Both the position numbers and the translations under genes were made by a program. Below are positions 50,568-63,677 of a stretch of 64,000 nt of DNA, piece after piece. The notes under the pieces are model-generated. The model was given only the letters and a program-made list of their open reading frames with translations. It searched no databases and had not been told where the DNA came from. Every line of letters starts with the position of its first letter. The stretch's first letter is position 1. The stretch spans positions 1,357,001 through 1,421,000 of the forward strand of contig JAMJFZ010000289.1 of assembly GCA_026225945.1 (NCBI GenBank), read 5' to 3'. The stretch comes from Cricetomys ansorgei. Lineage: Eukaryota; Chordata; Mammalia; Rodentia; Nesomyidae.

Positions 50568-51036
50568 GATGTTATTGAGTGACCCTAGAACAGGGCTGGA
50601 AATTCTGGTAGCAACAGCTCACTTTTCATGAATCGGAAGGATTTGTGAAAGAATGGTGGTTTTGAGAAATCTTTGAAGCATTTCCAACAAGGTGCTAATT
50701 GTGGTTGTGGTTTTCCTTTTTCTTTCTATATCCTGCCCCACCCCCACCCCTTTTTAATAGGTAAACTGCGACCTTCCAAGTGTTGCAGAGGGAGATGCAT
50801 TCAGAATGTGCTCCAACCTTACTTCTCCGTATGTCTGTCATGACAAAGACAGTCCTACCCACTACACATTTAGAAAGTCAATGGAAAATTCCATGAGTCT
50901 TCTATGTTAGTTATGTTTCTTACTTTTGAAAACCAGATTTGGTTTATATTCAGGTTCTGTCCTTGCTCGTCTTTAGAACGAGCATCCTTGGCTTTTGTTC
51001 TAGTCTAAAAGTGAACAAATTCTAGAACTTAATTGA

Positions 51037-51162
<126 letters not shown>

Positions 51163-51279
51163 TAAATTGTTTTCTTACTATACAGGTACACAGAATGATT
51201 AAAGTCTTGTATAATTTGAATCTTAAATGCAGTATGCAAAGTGACTACATAGAAGTATTTGGATTTAAGATTCAAGATT

Positions 51280-51560
51280 TTTTAAAAAAACATTTAATTT
51301 TCTAATGAAATAAGTGAATGTTATCTAATTTTGTAAAATATTTTTATTCAACCCATCAAAGCTTTCTGTTGTGTAAAACTAATGTTTAGACTGTTCTCAT
51401 TGGTCATCATATTGGTATCCATTCAATTCAGTTCTCTCTGTGACCATAGATGGGCATTTATATCAAAGGAAGTGTGATTAATTAAATGTACCCTGTGTTG
51501 TTATGATAACCCACATAAGTTTCCTGTAGATAAGTGCTTTTTCAGTTATAAGCTTTCGGT
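51280..51560. promoter_or_regulatory. Repeat-free AT-rich block after exon 4
   Basis: No repeat is recognisable. It holds attggtcatcat, tcaaaggaagtgtgattaat and similar factor-site-like sequence close to a coding exon. It may contain splicing or enhancer sequence; this is inference only. Confidence 0.2.
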
Positions 51561-52030
51561 GGGGGGTTGGAGATGTACAGGATATACACACTCCCATGCA
51601 GTGTGTAAAGGGATGCAGAAATTAACTTTGCAGATTGTTCTTGGATATAGATAGAAAGCATTGTTATCACAAACAATGTCCAATTGTTTACACCAGCCAC
51701 CTCACCTGAGGTACCATTCTTGGCAGAGTCAGATTGGGCTTTTCTAGGGTCAACTCACCTGGCTGGCTACTTAAGCCAAAGGGAAAACTCCTTGATTAGC
51801 CAGCCCTTGTTTTTGGCTAGTGTGAAAAAATGAAACCAAGGTGCCAGTATTAATGCTCTGGTGACTTGAAAGGAGATGGCTGCTTTTTTCCCAATCCCAT
51901 CTCTTGGTTTAAATTCAGGTCACTCTGAGGGCTGTGTTTTTACTTCATGTTTTGATAGAAAGCGTCACGGTCTAGAACTGATGTCACTTAGATGATCAGG
52001 TGGCACCCCAGTCCTTGTTTGTGTTTATCA

Positions 52031-52195
52031 CCAGCCCTCATGTGCACACATCTGGAACCTCAGCTCTCCAGAGTCAGAGACAGGAGACCGCAAGAGGCTG
52101 GAGGCCAGCTGGGCTACATAGCTAATTCCAGGCCAGCCAGGGATACATAGCAAGGCCGTGCCTCAAAACAAACAAAACTCAAACAACGACCAAAG
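52031..52195 (+). mobile_element. B1-like SINE (sense, diverged)
   Basis: 'tctggaacctcagctctcca', 'gagacaggagaccgcaagag', 'gccagctgggctacatagct' and 'gccagggatacatagcaagg' keep the sense 7SL order. It ends in an A-rich (aaacaaac) tail. Confidence 0.8.
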
Positions 52196-53817
52196 CTGTT
52201 TTTACATTTCTGCAAACTCCAGAGTTTATGAATGAGAGCCGTAGCCAACTGTAAAGAGCAAAGATAGCGACTTAACCGGGTAACTAACCAAGCAGCTGTA
52301 GAGTCCTCTTCGGGAACTCTGTCTGCAAGCTCCCAGATGACTGTCTTTTTGAACCATAGTTTCTCCACTAACTCAGATTTCTGAACTTTCCAAAACTAAA
52401 CAAACAAAAACATCTTTATTAGAGAATAACACATATGAACACTCAAGGTCTTATTTGTGTGTCTCTTCTCCTCTGCCAGACTTCATAGTAGATAAGAGTC
52501 TCTTGGGTTGATCCTCTTGGGAACAGCATCAGGAGTGACAGTTAAATGTGTATATGCCAACAGCTCTAGCTTATATATTGTATGTATTTTGTAAGAGGCT
52601 TCTGATGGTTTAGCCCGTCATCCAAGGCCACATGTGGTTTTTCAGGAATCCCGTAAGGAAGTGGGTATGTGAAGTTGTTCCTCAGCGTAGAAGCTGGGCT
52701 GTGAAGCTATGGAGCATAGGAAATTATCCCTTCCACTTGGAGCATTTTGCAAGTTCCCTAATGGATTTTGCATCTTCTTATGAGAAGAGCATAGAGCTAT
52801 CCATCAGAAAGTATTCAAATACTACCCCATTATGGATAACACGACGCATTTATCAGAAAGGACTCATGGAGTACTCCATTATAACACTACGCCAAGTACT
52901 TTCAAAGGAAAGCCACTTTGGAACCTTCAAGAGCCCAGAATGATAGTTTTGAAAAATTGGAATTTCAAACATCAAACGTAAATTAAAAATACCTCCTCAT
53001 AACATTTCAGAAACAAGGTAAACTTTAACATGTTTCGTTCATTTATTCTTAATTTATACCGTCCTTTCTTAGAAGTTTTTAAGCTATGTGTCATAACAAA
53101 CATTCCTGATTTGTAATTAGTACATTAATTATCCATATTCATTCCTTAGTTAATTTATTCAGCAAACATTTACTTCCTCCTCCATATGTAAATAGATGTC
53201 TCTAAGATGCTTGAAAGTTCTATTCTCCTAAGTGTTTTAATGTATTCATGCTATAATCTTGTTTAGATAGTTGAACTTCATTGTTTATGAAATAGTTTGT
53301 TAAGTCAAACGTCAGCACAAGCTTTATGCTGTGTGTTACAGGTTCTGGCTGTCCCTGGTTCTAGCCTCTAGGGTTTTAGTCATGTGACCTACTAATGTAT
53401 GCGTTGACTTTAGCTAATGAAGACATTCAGTTTCAGGATAGCGGTCACTCAGTCGAATGATATTTTATCTCCATTTTAAAAGTTGGCTAAGGACAGTTTC
53501 TGGCCTCTAACCTTTAGAAGGCGAGATTCTTGGGTGCTTTACCTCTAGGAGAACATTGGCACTTCATAGCCAGGATTTACAGCCTTTGGCTTTCTTGGAG
53601 CTCTGTCTGGAAGAGGTGTTAAGAGTCCTGTTTGCATCTGCTGTGGGCTCTTCCAGCGGCTTAGAAGCAGGGAGATCTGGCAAGCTTGCTCTTCCCAAAT
53701 GCTCTAGTGTTGCTCAGGAAGTTGTATGTTGTTGGAAGTGTTTGGTCATGTTCTTATTGATTTACTTTCTTTTTAATAACCTCCCATGTACTGTCAGAAT
53801 GCACACTAAATTTTTTA

Positions 53818-53960
53818 GTGTTTAAACTCTGCCTCTCTATGTATCCCTGACTGGCCTGGACTTAATATGTAGACTAGGCTGTCCTTGAGTTTGTGGAGAT
53901 CTACCTGCCTTTGCCTGTTGAGTTGCTGAGATCAAAGAACTGCACCACCATGCTTTACCC
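53818..53960 (-). mobile_element. B1-like SINE (antisense, diverged)
   Basis: 'ctctgcctctctatgtatcc', 'tatgtagactaggctgtcct', 'gagatctacctgcctttgcc' and 'caccaccatgctttac' show the reversed B1 order. Confidence 0.8.
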
Positions 53961-55524
53961 TAAATGGTTTTTTTCTTCTTTTTATTACCATTTTTACTGC
54001 ATAGTACATCCAGAATGCTTGTATGTCCAAGCAAACTGCAGTGACATATCCAGTAGAAAGAATCTGGCCTAACTACCGTGCAATAGTAATGCCTTTACCA
54101 AAGTGTTTCCCAAAGATACAGCCTGTGAAGTTCTAGTCAGTTTTATCTACGCATAGTTAAACAGTTCAGATTTCTGAAGTGGCCGGAACACAGAGCATGC
54201 TTAGTAGAGAGTGGTGCATACACACATTGGAGAGTTGGGGTTGTCTCTTCTGACGGATTGCTGGATTAGATAAGAGCCTGTCCAAAAGACTGCCATCACA
54301 GGTCACACACCCAGGGCGCCACAGGAAGGAGGCACTCCAGTCTGAAATGAACACCTCTCCATTATAGGAGGCAGGCGGATTGTTCACATTCTCTGAGACA
54401 GTCAACTGCATGCTTCCTAACACATGTCTTGCTTCTCATATCACGTGGTTCTACACCGTGGTTCTACAAATGAAACTACCTCATAGTGCTATGAGCTAAG
54501 AAATTCCACAATTTTAAACCTCTGGCAAACTCTAGGCCACGTCACGCATCAATACGGTAGCTGTCTGAACGATTCCAATAACCTTCACATTCAGCATACA
54601 AATGTTTTCTGTGTGAAGAAGGTTTAAGAATATCGAATCATTCTAAACAACAATGAAAATCTGAACTCTAAACAGAAGGCAGGGGCTCTGGGAGGTTGGA
54701 GCTGAGACTCTGCCTGTATGTGTCGATTTATTGTATTTTAGTAGTGAGAGATCTTCTCTATAAGTTCTCTGCAGTAAAACATGTGCCTTTTAATTCCCTA
54801 AGAACAGTGAAGTTAACCTTGGCATCGAAGATGCTAAAATGCAAAACACACTTTAATGTTGTTAAAAGTTCTGGGTGAGAAAAAAAATTATTGAAAATTA
54901 GTGATCCCTTGGAGTTTAAACATTCAGCTGAAGGCAGTTAGGAGATGTGGTGGTTAGGTAGACTTGTGTGTTCTCAGAGTGGATTTTGAGTGCTCTAAAA
55001 ATCTGTCGCCAAGGCCCCAGGATACTCTCAATGGAGCTACTGAAGGTTTGAGGGTTCAGTTGGCCTAACACACTGCCCCTTGACACTGGCTGTTTGTACG
55101 TTGTCTCTATCCTTGACTTTATTCCTACAGCCTCATTGGTTTGGAAAAAAAAAATCTTCCTTCAGTGCCTTGCTCCTTCTCCAAGGTCCTCTGCTAGACA
55201 GGGATTTTTCCATAGTTGTCTTTTTTTCTTTTTGGCCATTCAAGTCAGTCCTGTCCTTTTTCCCGAAAAAACCTGCAGAATATATTGATTACGTTACTCA
55301 CTGGGGCAGTTTTGATGCTATCTACATTGCCCAGATATTTTTATGTTTGCGTGAGTGCTGCGTTTGCTCTGCATACTGCAGTGTATGTTTATTGAAGGCA
55401 GGTGTATCTGAGAACATTTTGTATCCCTTGCAATGCCTGCCTGCAATAGACACAGGCAGTAGCCTGCCTGCCTTCCTGCCTGCCTTCTCCCTTCCTTCTC
55501 TTTTTTTTTCTTTTACATATATAT

Positions 55525-55777
55525 TTGGGGGTGTGTGTGCACATGGGCTCATGTGGAGGCTTAGGCCAACGTGGGATCTACTATCATTCTTCACCTTATG
55601 TTTTGAGGTAGTGTCTGTCACTGAACTTGGCTAGGTCAGGAGCCCTGAGGTCATCCTTCCCGCCCTCCGGCACGGGAGTTACAGGCACATGCTGCCACAC
55701 TTGGTTTTATGGATGCTGCAGGTCCTCTTGACGGCACAGCAAGGCCTTTATCCCCTGAGATGACTCCTCAGTCCCCA
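55525..55777 (-). mobile_element. B3-like SINE (antisense)
   Basis: 'gggggtgtgtgtgcacatgg', 'ttttgaggtagtgtctgtca', 'ctgaacttggctaggtcagg', 'acgggagttacaggcacatg' and a tRNA-head remnant (cctgagatgactcctcag) make this the reverse counterpart of 2816 and 36731. A CT-rich simple tract (55458-55512) precedes it. Confidence 0.7.
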
Positions 55778-56097
55778 GCCAATAGCTCTTTAAAGAATAA
55801 GCTTCCAGCAAACAGCCCCATTCGTCTTTGTCTGCTTTTAGCACGGTTCTGAACTGTTCCATCTTTACCAACCACTCCATTTTACCAAAGAAGGATTGGA
55901 GAGCAAAGAATGGAAGGGAGCCCACGTCTGATTAACATCCTGTGTGGTAAACACAGCACTGGGATGTTGCTACTCTTTCTATCCCCAGTACTCGTTTGTG
56001 CTAGCTTTCGGTCAGATTGTTTGGAAACCGAGACACATTCTGTATAAGTGACAGAGGGTTTGGACTAAAAGTCTGCTTTTATCTTTAGATCCTAACA

Positions 56098-56280
56098 CTG
56101 GGGTTCTCAAACTTAGGGTGACCCCTAAGACCACCTGCATATCAGATATTTACATTTCAATTCATAACAGTAGCAAAATTACAGTTATAAAGTTGAAATA
56201 AAAATAATTTTATGGTTGGGTTTCACCACTCATGAAGAATTATATTACAGGGTCGTAGCATTAGGAAGGTCGAGAACAAC
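56098..56280. mobile_element. URR1-like DNA-transposon remnant
   Basis: 'aacagtagcaaaattacagt', 'ttatggttgggtttcaccac' and 'gggtcgtagcattaggaagg' followed by 'tcgagaac' show the same order as the 9383 copy. The terminal 'gcattaggaaggt…gagaac' end is well kept. Confidence 0.75.
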
Positions 56281-56455
56281 CCGTGCTCTGATACAGGATG
56301 TGCAGGAACAATGTGCATTCATTTGTAAGATCTGCATATGTATTTGGAAATCACCTTTTATTTCAGATCCGTAACCTTTGCTCATTCCTGCCACAATTCA
56401 AGATTTACATAAGTCAAACCATCCACATCGCGCTCTCATGTTTGTTTATTTTGTT

Positions 56456-56597
56456 TTGCTTGAGACATGGTCTCACTATGAGCATCAGACTAGTCTCAGA
56501 CTTGCTACGTAATCCAGTCTGGCTTTGACGTCTATATTCTCCCGCCTCAGCACCCTAGTGCAGGGGTTACAGGTGTATGCCACCAGATCTTGCTAAT
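56456..56597 (-). mobile_element. B1 SINE (antisense)
   Basis: 'gcttgagacatggtctcact', 'cttgctacgtaatccagtct' and 'ggggttacaggtgtatgcca' form a reversed, diverged B1. Confidence 0.8.
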
Positions 56598-56986
56598 CAT
56601 CATGACTTCTTTTTAAAAAATTCATTCTAATGCTGATAGCAGAACTATTTATTTATTTAACAATGATTTAGTTCAGAGCAAGTCACTTGTTTGATGCTAA
56701 TAGGGATCATTTGTCCTGCTCTGCCTACATCTACAGACTTGGGGAGACCTTTAATATGAGGGAGTGAATGAACAGGATTGGGTAGTGTGGCTGGGGGGGT
56801 CTCAGGGTGAGTGTCCACAATGGCCAAACTTGACTTGAGCTTTTCAGATCTTACCTGCAGCTTACCGTGAATCTCAGCATCTTAAGGGAAAGAGAGCTCT
56901 CGCCCAGAGCCGTGAAAAAAAGAATTAGTGGTTGCATATCTGAACAACAATAATCATGATTATCACTTACAACATTTTTTTTTTAA

Positions 56987-57121
<135 letters not shown>

Positions 57122-57402
57122 TAATGGCGGTGTCGCTGCTTCTGCTTTGACCCAGGCGAGAGTGGCGAGTGAAGAGGGGAAATGAGTATTCTGCTGACAA
57201 TACATAGACTTCGAAGTTTTGCCAGAATCATTTGTTTTGATCTTCTCATATTGAATGTAATTCCTGTTCAAAGCACCTTTAAAGCACCTCCCCTTATTTT
57301 TTTTGAGGAGAAAATGAACTATGAAACTATATTAATGAGAATTTGTCTTATGGCGTGAGATATAATTCTGCAAGTTAGTCTTTTGACCATGTTAAAAGTA
57401 AT

Positions 57403-57613
57403 ACTGGGAATTGGGAGGGTGGCTCAGTGGTTAAGAACAGTTATTGCTTTTACAGAGGATCTGGGTTCCATTTCCCAGCTCCCATATGGTGCCTCACAAT
57501 CATATGTAAACTCCAATTCCGGGAAATACAAGATCCCTTTCTGATTTCCATGGACACTGAACATGCACATGGTACACATACAGGCAAAACATGGTCATTT
57601 ACATAAAAAAAAA
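57403..57613 (+). mobile_element. B2 SINE (sense)
   Basis: The head gggagggtggctcagtggtt is followed by 'aagaacagttattgctttta', 'ggatctgggttccatttccc' and 'tatggtgcctcacaatcata'. The tail is A-rich. It is 280 bp into intron 5. Confidence 0.85.
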
Positions 57614-58829
57614 GCCACCTTAAAAACATGTAAGTGATATTGCTGCAGTGTCCCCTCGGTGATAGCCAGTGAATCCCCATGACTTTCACCGTGATACCGC
57701 AGTTACACTTGGGGTAACGAAACATGGAAACAGGTGTCATTCCCTAACCGTAAGATGAAAGCCTGCCTCTAGACTGCAGTATTCAGTTAATTGAGGGTCT
57801 CTGACTAAATCAGTTAACTCTCCTGGCACCAACGAAGGTATCAGCTGCTCTGAGACGGGGTTAGCCAGCCCGTGCTGGAGAAGATGAAGGATGGGATTCC
57901 CACGTTTTTATTTCTCTGCTCCCATATTTCCTACTCTTGTAACTTTCATTCAAGATAAATATTATACGTGGATTTTTTTTTTCTTTTTTCAGTTGTGTCT
58001 TTCATGTATGAAGCCCGACCTAATTTCCAGAGCATACGATATGTCTACGGAATGGCATAAGAATGTACACAAAATCCAAAAATAGCATGCATTATGCAAA
58101 TTTTTTAAAAATAGAAGACAATCTGGAAAAGTATTTTTCTAGTCTTTTTTTTCAGTAATGGAAGCTAATTGCCTTTGAGTAGTTGTGGGAATATCCATAT
58201 TTATATGCTTATAAAGCAAGGTCGATTTTATAACATTTATGGCCCAACTGTATTTTTATATAATTAGGTTGTATATCAAAATGATTGGGTTTATTATCAC
58301 TAAAATTATCTCTAGTGTGTTGAAGCCTTAACAGCGCTTTAATTTTTCTAAATTTGAAATGTGAGTTACGATTTTTTAATTCCCTCTGTTGGATCCGTAT
58401 GTTGCCAGCACAGGTCTTTCCTCATGGCCACTCAGTATCAGATCCTGTGTCCTTCAAAATAAGCAGAGCTTAAAGACGTTTCTCTGTTGTTCCTTGTGGA
58501 AGTAATTTCTCCTCCATTTTTTTCTTTTTTTGCATACTTCTGCTGACTCATAGTGGCGGAGAAAATTACATGAAAAGGAGAATTTAAAAAATATGCATGA
58601 GCTCCAAATTTGGATACTTTTGATAGAGAGTAAAGAAATCATATCATTTCTGCTAAGCTTTAGCATGGGGAGAAATTGTCATGCTCAATCATGTCATACT
58701 CCAAGGAGTGTCAGCCAACAGTTGACCACAGTGTTTCTACAAATAAACCGAGATATGCACAGGCTCCGAGGGTTTAGGCATGCAGAACTCTGCCTGGGAG
58801 ACTTTCCTCCTGGTGTGACCCCTTCTGTT

Positions 58830-58945
58830 CACTTGTCCTGGGGAAAGTCACTGAATCTCTCCAGTTTTGTCCCCCTATTTGTTAAAAATAGGGGGCTTGG
58901 TTTGCATACGATGTTTGAGATACTCTACAGTTCCAAGCTTTGGTA
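58830..58945 (+). mobile_element. MIR-like remnant
   Basis: 'ggggaaagtcactgaatctc', 'tccagttttgtccccctatt' and 'tgttaaaaataggggg' follow the MIR core (gggcaagtcacttaacctctctgag…ctgtaaaatgggg). Confidence 0.5.
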
Positions 58946-59142
58946 GCGTTGTTTATTAACAGTGCATAAAGTTAACTCAGGAGATAGTTTGTGGTTGTTG
59001 CATGCAAGCCCAGGTCCAAGGAAGAAGTCTTTAAATAAAAGAAAAAGTATTTATTTCAGAGTCAATAATCAGCTGTGATTGTCTAAAACCATCACTCACG
59101 TCATAAAATAGCTTTTAGTCTTTGATGTAGATCCCCACTTTA

Positions 59143-59158
59143 TTAAAAAAAAAAAAAG
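59143..59158. repeat. poly-A tract
   Basis: A run of about 14 A without an attached SINE body. Confidence 0.6.
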
Positions 59159-59394
59159 ATAAGTAAGCCATGTTTTTCCATTCAAAGTATTTTCTAAAAA
59201 TACACCATTTGATTTGACAGTAATCATTTTTCGTGGTTGATCTTAAGAATAAATTACCAGTAGCCTAATTTCTTAAGGAAGAGGTAAAGAACATGGAATA
59301 CCCACAACTAGTAAAGTTCTAGAAATGATCTTCGTGTTATTAATTACAAGGTCAGCGCTAATAATTAATATTTAATAAATATCTTCAAACTGCA

Positions 59395-59565
59395 CATCAT
59401 TTAACCGAGAGCTCTATAGTTATTAGCTCACTCCGTCTTCTCAACTAAACCCTTTAAACTAGGTTTTACTAGTTCCACCTCACAGGCGATTAACTGTGTT
59501 TAGAAAGGTTGGGGAACTTGCTATTGGAACTAATCAACGAATTAGTCAAAACGTGGGGTTCCAGG
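59395..59565 (-). mobile_element. MIR remnant (antisense)
   Basis: 'attagctcactccgtcttct', 'tagttccacctcacaggcga', 'gtgtttagaaaggttgggga' and 'acttgctattggaactaatc' align in order with the MIR core in this orientation. Confidence 0.5.
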
Positions 59566-59904
59566 GCTGCTTTACTGCCTGCTTTCATTGCCTGATCTCC
59601 AAATTACTAGCAAAGCTTTGCATTGTCTGCGGTGAATGCTACGAAGTGAAGAGCATTAATGTTGGAGCTGTAACAGAAACCAGGGCATCTTAACAACATT
59701 TTAATATTAGCAGAAAAGACATAGTGAGCGTTCGCTCTTAATGACTTAAATTTCTATGGAAAAGATACGGAAAGGTAAATATATCAGTTTTTGCTAGGTA
59801 GGCATAGGGATAGGTTGTATATACTGAGGATAGGTGGTATATACCGCTGGAATTGTTTATTATTCCTGTGGATGTCTTGAATACTTGTCGTTCTTTCAAA
59901 CTAA

Positions 59905-60147
<243 letters not shown>

Positions 60148-60753
60148 TGAGAATGAGGCTTCTAGGGACAGCGGGCTATGTCGCATTGCTTATTTCCTGT
60201 TGCACTTTGTCACATTTCCTAAGGTGCCAATGTGGACTTTGCTTGAAATGATTTCAGTAAGATCATTATTTTCAAGATAATTTTACAAGAGCAGTTAAGT
60301 GTTATCAAAGTTACAAAAACTCTGTTTATTATACCTTTGTTTTCAGACAAAATGGTCCATCAGAGCCTACAGTTAAGCATGCAACTGACTTGGGTCTGTC
60401 TACACTGGCTGGTAGAATCTCAGCAGAGTGACAAGTTCATTCTCAGTGAGCTCTTGTTGTTCTCTCTATGAGCACATAGGGAGTTGTGAGACTCAGAGCT
60501 TTCACTTAAACCAAGCTGTAGTTCCTTCTGAAAGTAGGTAGAAATACAAAACTGTGTCTAAGTGAATCTAGTTGCTTCTTAGGTAGAACTGTGACTCGGT
60601 TCTAGGACAGCCTAGGAAAAGAAGTTTACATTTAGATTTCTGGGATCTGGCTTGGTCTTTATTCTCGAAATGTATTGGATTTCTTGTGTTTCTTATTCAC
60701 ACATACTCATGACTTTTTGCAGAATAAGGAGATTATTAAAGGTGTGGGAATAA

Positions 60754-60782
60754 ACAAATCAGCTAGTTACAAATCAGCTAGT
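60754..60782. repeat. 15-bp-period direct repeat
   Basis: acaaatcagctagt occurs at 60754-60767 and again at 60769-60782. It leads into a short GT-rich stretch. Confidence 0.85.
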
Positions 60783-61149
60783 GTGTGTGTATGTGTGCAA
60801 GTAAATTTTTATAGTAGCTCCATAAAACGATTTGTAAATTTCTTTTAAATCAAAGCCTTTAGGTTTAAAAATATAAGAAGGTTGTGTTCTTCACTGATCG
60901 TTTTCAGCCCAGGACTTGGGGGGTGAGGGGGAGCTTAAGGAGCTGTATGCAGAGAAATCTTAGTAGACAGCTGACCCTGGAGCATAGCATTTACAGACAA
61001 TGTCACTTCCTCACCAGGATTTCCTTCTTGCTACTCAGAATTTCATACTGAGTGACAGGATTTCCACAGGGTGAGGCCTTCATGGGGGAATTGGACTAGC
61101 AGTTGGATTACCTTTCACATGTTGATTTTTTTTTAAAGACTTCTTTTTA

Positions 61150-61342
61150 AAAGATTGTTTTTCATCTTTATGTTATGTGCATGAGTGCTTAGCCTTCCAT
61201 GTATGTGTGTGCACTATGTGGGTACCTGGTGCCTGTGGCAATCAGAGAGAGCATCCGATCCCCTGGAACTGGAGTTACAGAAAGTGTGAAAAGCAGTGTA
61301 GGTACAAGTGCTCTTAACTGCAGACCCATCTCTCCAGCCACA
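61150..61342 (-). mobile_element. B2 SINE (antisense)
   Basis: 'catctttatgttatgtgcat', 'gtgtgcactatgtgggtacc', 'ctggaactggagttacagaa' and 'actgcagacccatctctcca' 'gcc' give a reversed B2 with a recognisable head. Confidence 0.85.
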
Positions 61343-62019
61343 CATTTAAAGAATTGAACTATTAAAGATACAGGGGATAGGGGTCAGGGGTCAGATACAT
61401 GGAAGGACGCACAGTGGGGTCAGGTACTGAGGTGGAAAGCAATGTCCCACGGCCATTTGTGTTGTGAGGTTGGTACTGCTGATGGGAAGGAAAGTGAGAA
61501 GTGTGATGGGTTCCTTTTACAGAAGGATTGGAAAATCAGCTGGAGAGTTTGGGCTTTGAAACTCAGTCCCAATCCATTCTTCAGGCACTAGACACAGTAA
61601 AGCACTGTCTCTCCCTCCCTGCTTCATCTCTGTCAGTAACTCCCAGAACTCTCAGGAGAAAATCACCAGTCCGACATTTGACCACAGGTGCACCGTCTGT
61701 TTTCCCTTCCTGCTGGCATCTGGTCTTATTGCTTCATTTGGATTTGGGACCATAGTGCCCAGGAACTTCTTAGAAGCCATACCTTCTGAAATGCTCTCTC
61801 CTAAATCTTCATCTGGCAGATTTGTTGATATCCTCAATAGTCCCTGATCCACTGAGGAATTTCAATCTAAATCAGTCCTTCCTGCTTTTGTGCCTTGGTG
61901 GCCAGTATTGCTCCTTCATTGCCTTCATAATATGTAATTCTGTATTTGTTTATTGGAGGAACTGTTTAGATACGTCTGTACGATGAGGGCAACTGTTTTG
62001 ACGGTGGCTGTCATCAGCA

Positions 62020-62085
62020 CCAAAGGCAACACTGACGCACAGTAGGACCACAGTAAATATTAGTCAGATTAATGAGCCAATAATA
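62020..62085 (+). mobile_element. MIR/L2-like 3' scrap
   Basis: 'gcacagtaggaccacagtaa' 'atattagtcagattaatga' is like the common MIR/L2 end (…agtaggtgctcaataaat…tgaatga). Confidence 0.35.
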
Positions 62086-63585
62086 GGCATCCGTTCTCAT
62101 TAGTGAAGGCAAGAAACAGAGCTGGAGAAGTGTGAATAAAAATAAAACCCACAGATCTTCCTGCTTTATTCCTTGTTTTACTGACATTGTCATTTTATTC
62201 TAAACGAAGCTGTATTTTCTCCTTCAGAAAATTATTCAGAGACAGATCCTAATGGTAGTAATAACAGCACCGAATGCTTGCGGATGGGTGTGTTGTTCAC
62301 CTGTAGGTGTTCTTTATTGGAGAGTGTCACTTTGTAAGAGATGACTTCCACTTTGCAAGAAATGATTTCCCTTCCAGCTCTTCAGCAAAGTTAATCTCAC
62401 ATCGTGTTATAAAACATTTTTGGAAAGTAGAAGGGAAACTGTCATTCTCTCTCTTTGTGAAATCATTGCATTGTCTCGGTGATTTTTCTATTGTCACGCT
62501 GACTAAAAACTGTCGGAGGAGGCTGTAAAAGCAAATTACAGTACGAGTCAGGAGGAGCGTTCCATTCTCCTGTGTTGCTTAGAAACACCTGTTCCTTGAA
62601 ATCTGAAGACCCTGAGGACTCTGTGATGTGCACAATAAGCCACTGTGAGAAGAAGGCCGACTCCAGCTACACTGAGAAAGCTCAGGGCGGTACGGTACTG
62701 TCGCCACAAGCTCGCTAAGCCCAACGCGGCGCTTTTGTTCCTTGAAGGAAATCCATTTTCAAAATCTGTAAGCTAAGATGTGCCATGGTTGCTCCTGTCC
62801 ATCTTCGTGGCGTTCTATAGGCGTGCTTGTCCGTCGTGAAGGCGTTGTCTCGGGTACCTGTTGAGCGACCGCCACAGTGCCGTGCAGTGCTAGCACCTTA
62901 CAGTTATTTCTCGGATAAAGCCCCTGGTTGGTCATCTTAGGCTTCTGTTTTTAATTGGCAGAAACGCTAAAAATGTATGATTATTCTTTGAATATCTGCT
63001 TTAATCCATGATTATTACCTGTCTTAAAAATCTCTCCCCGCCGGCCCTATCAAAACTGAATTCCGAAACAAGAGAAGTATAAAACTAAAATAAAATTATG
63101 GACGGTGTGCCTGTGGCCACGTTATTATTCCTGTTTTATTTTCGAGAATTTTGTACAAAACATTCATACCAAATCTAGCTTTTATGTGATGGCATACCCT
63201 TGTGTGGTTTTTAATAATTTATTGTAAAGCATCTTTATTTTTGCATATTAAAAACATAGTTGCACGTTGCCTTTTCTTTCCAAAACACAATTTTACCATT
63301 TTCTGAGTATAGAAAATATTGTTTGTAGCTTTGTAAAGATAGACAAGAATATTTTAAAACTAAATAGTATTTAATAGCGTTAAATGTTTGATAGAGGACT
63401 TTATAATTTGCCTAAATGTCTTCTCATGGAGAGTGGTAATATGTCAGTATCTACTTGAAAGAAGGAGAAAGCAATAGTGGTCGTGAGGAACATGGAGTAA
63501 CCACTGTGTTCCCTTCCTAAGGTCTACACCATTCCCTATGAATCTTTAGATCAGAAACTTGTGACTGGTTCACTTTTCTCTTCCT

Positions 63586-63677
63586 TTTGGGGGGCTTGGG
63601 GTGGCATGCTGAGGATACAGCCCAAGGCCTCATGCCTCCTGCCCAAGCACTCTACTCTGAGCTATAGCCTCAGACCT
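63586..63677 (-). mobile_element. ID/B4-like SINE (antisense)
   Basis: 'ctgaggatacagcccaaggc', 'ctcatgcctcctgcccaagc' and 'actctactctgagctatagc' 'ctcag' is a reverse ID/B4 core. Confidence 0.7.

Noticed and set aside
55080..55634. 184-codon open frame on the + strand, the longest in the window
   Set aside because: It begins at TTG, runs through T-rich sequence giving a Leu/Phe/Ser-biased product, continues through a CT-rich simple tract and into an antisense B3-like SINE, and lies in the middle of Nfib intron 4. No domain or homolog is recognisable.
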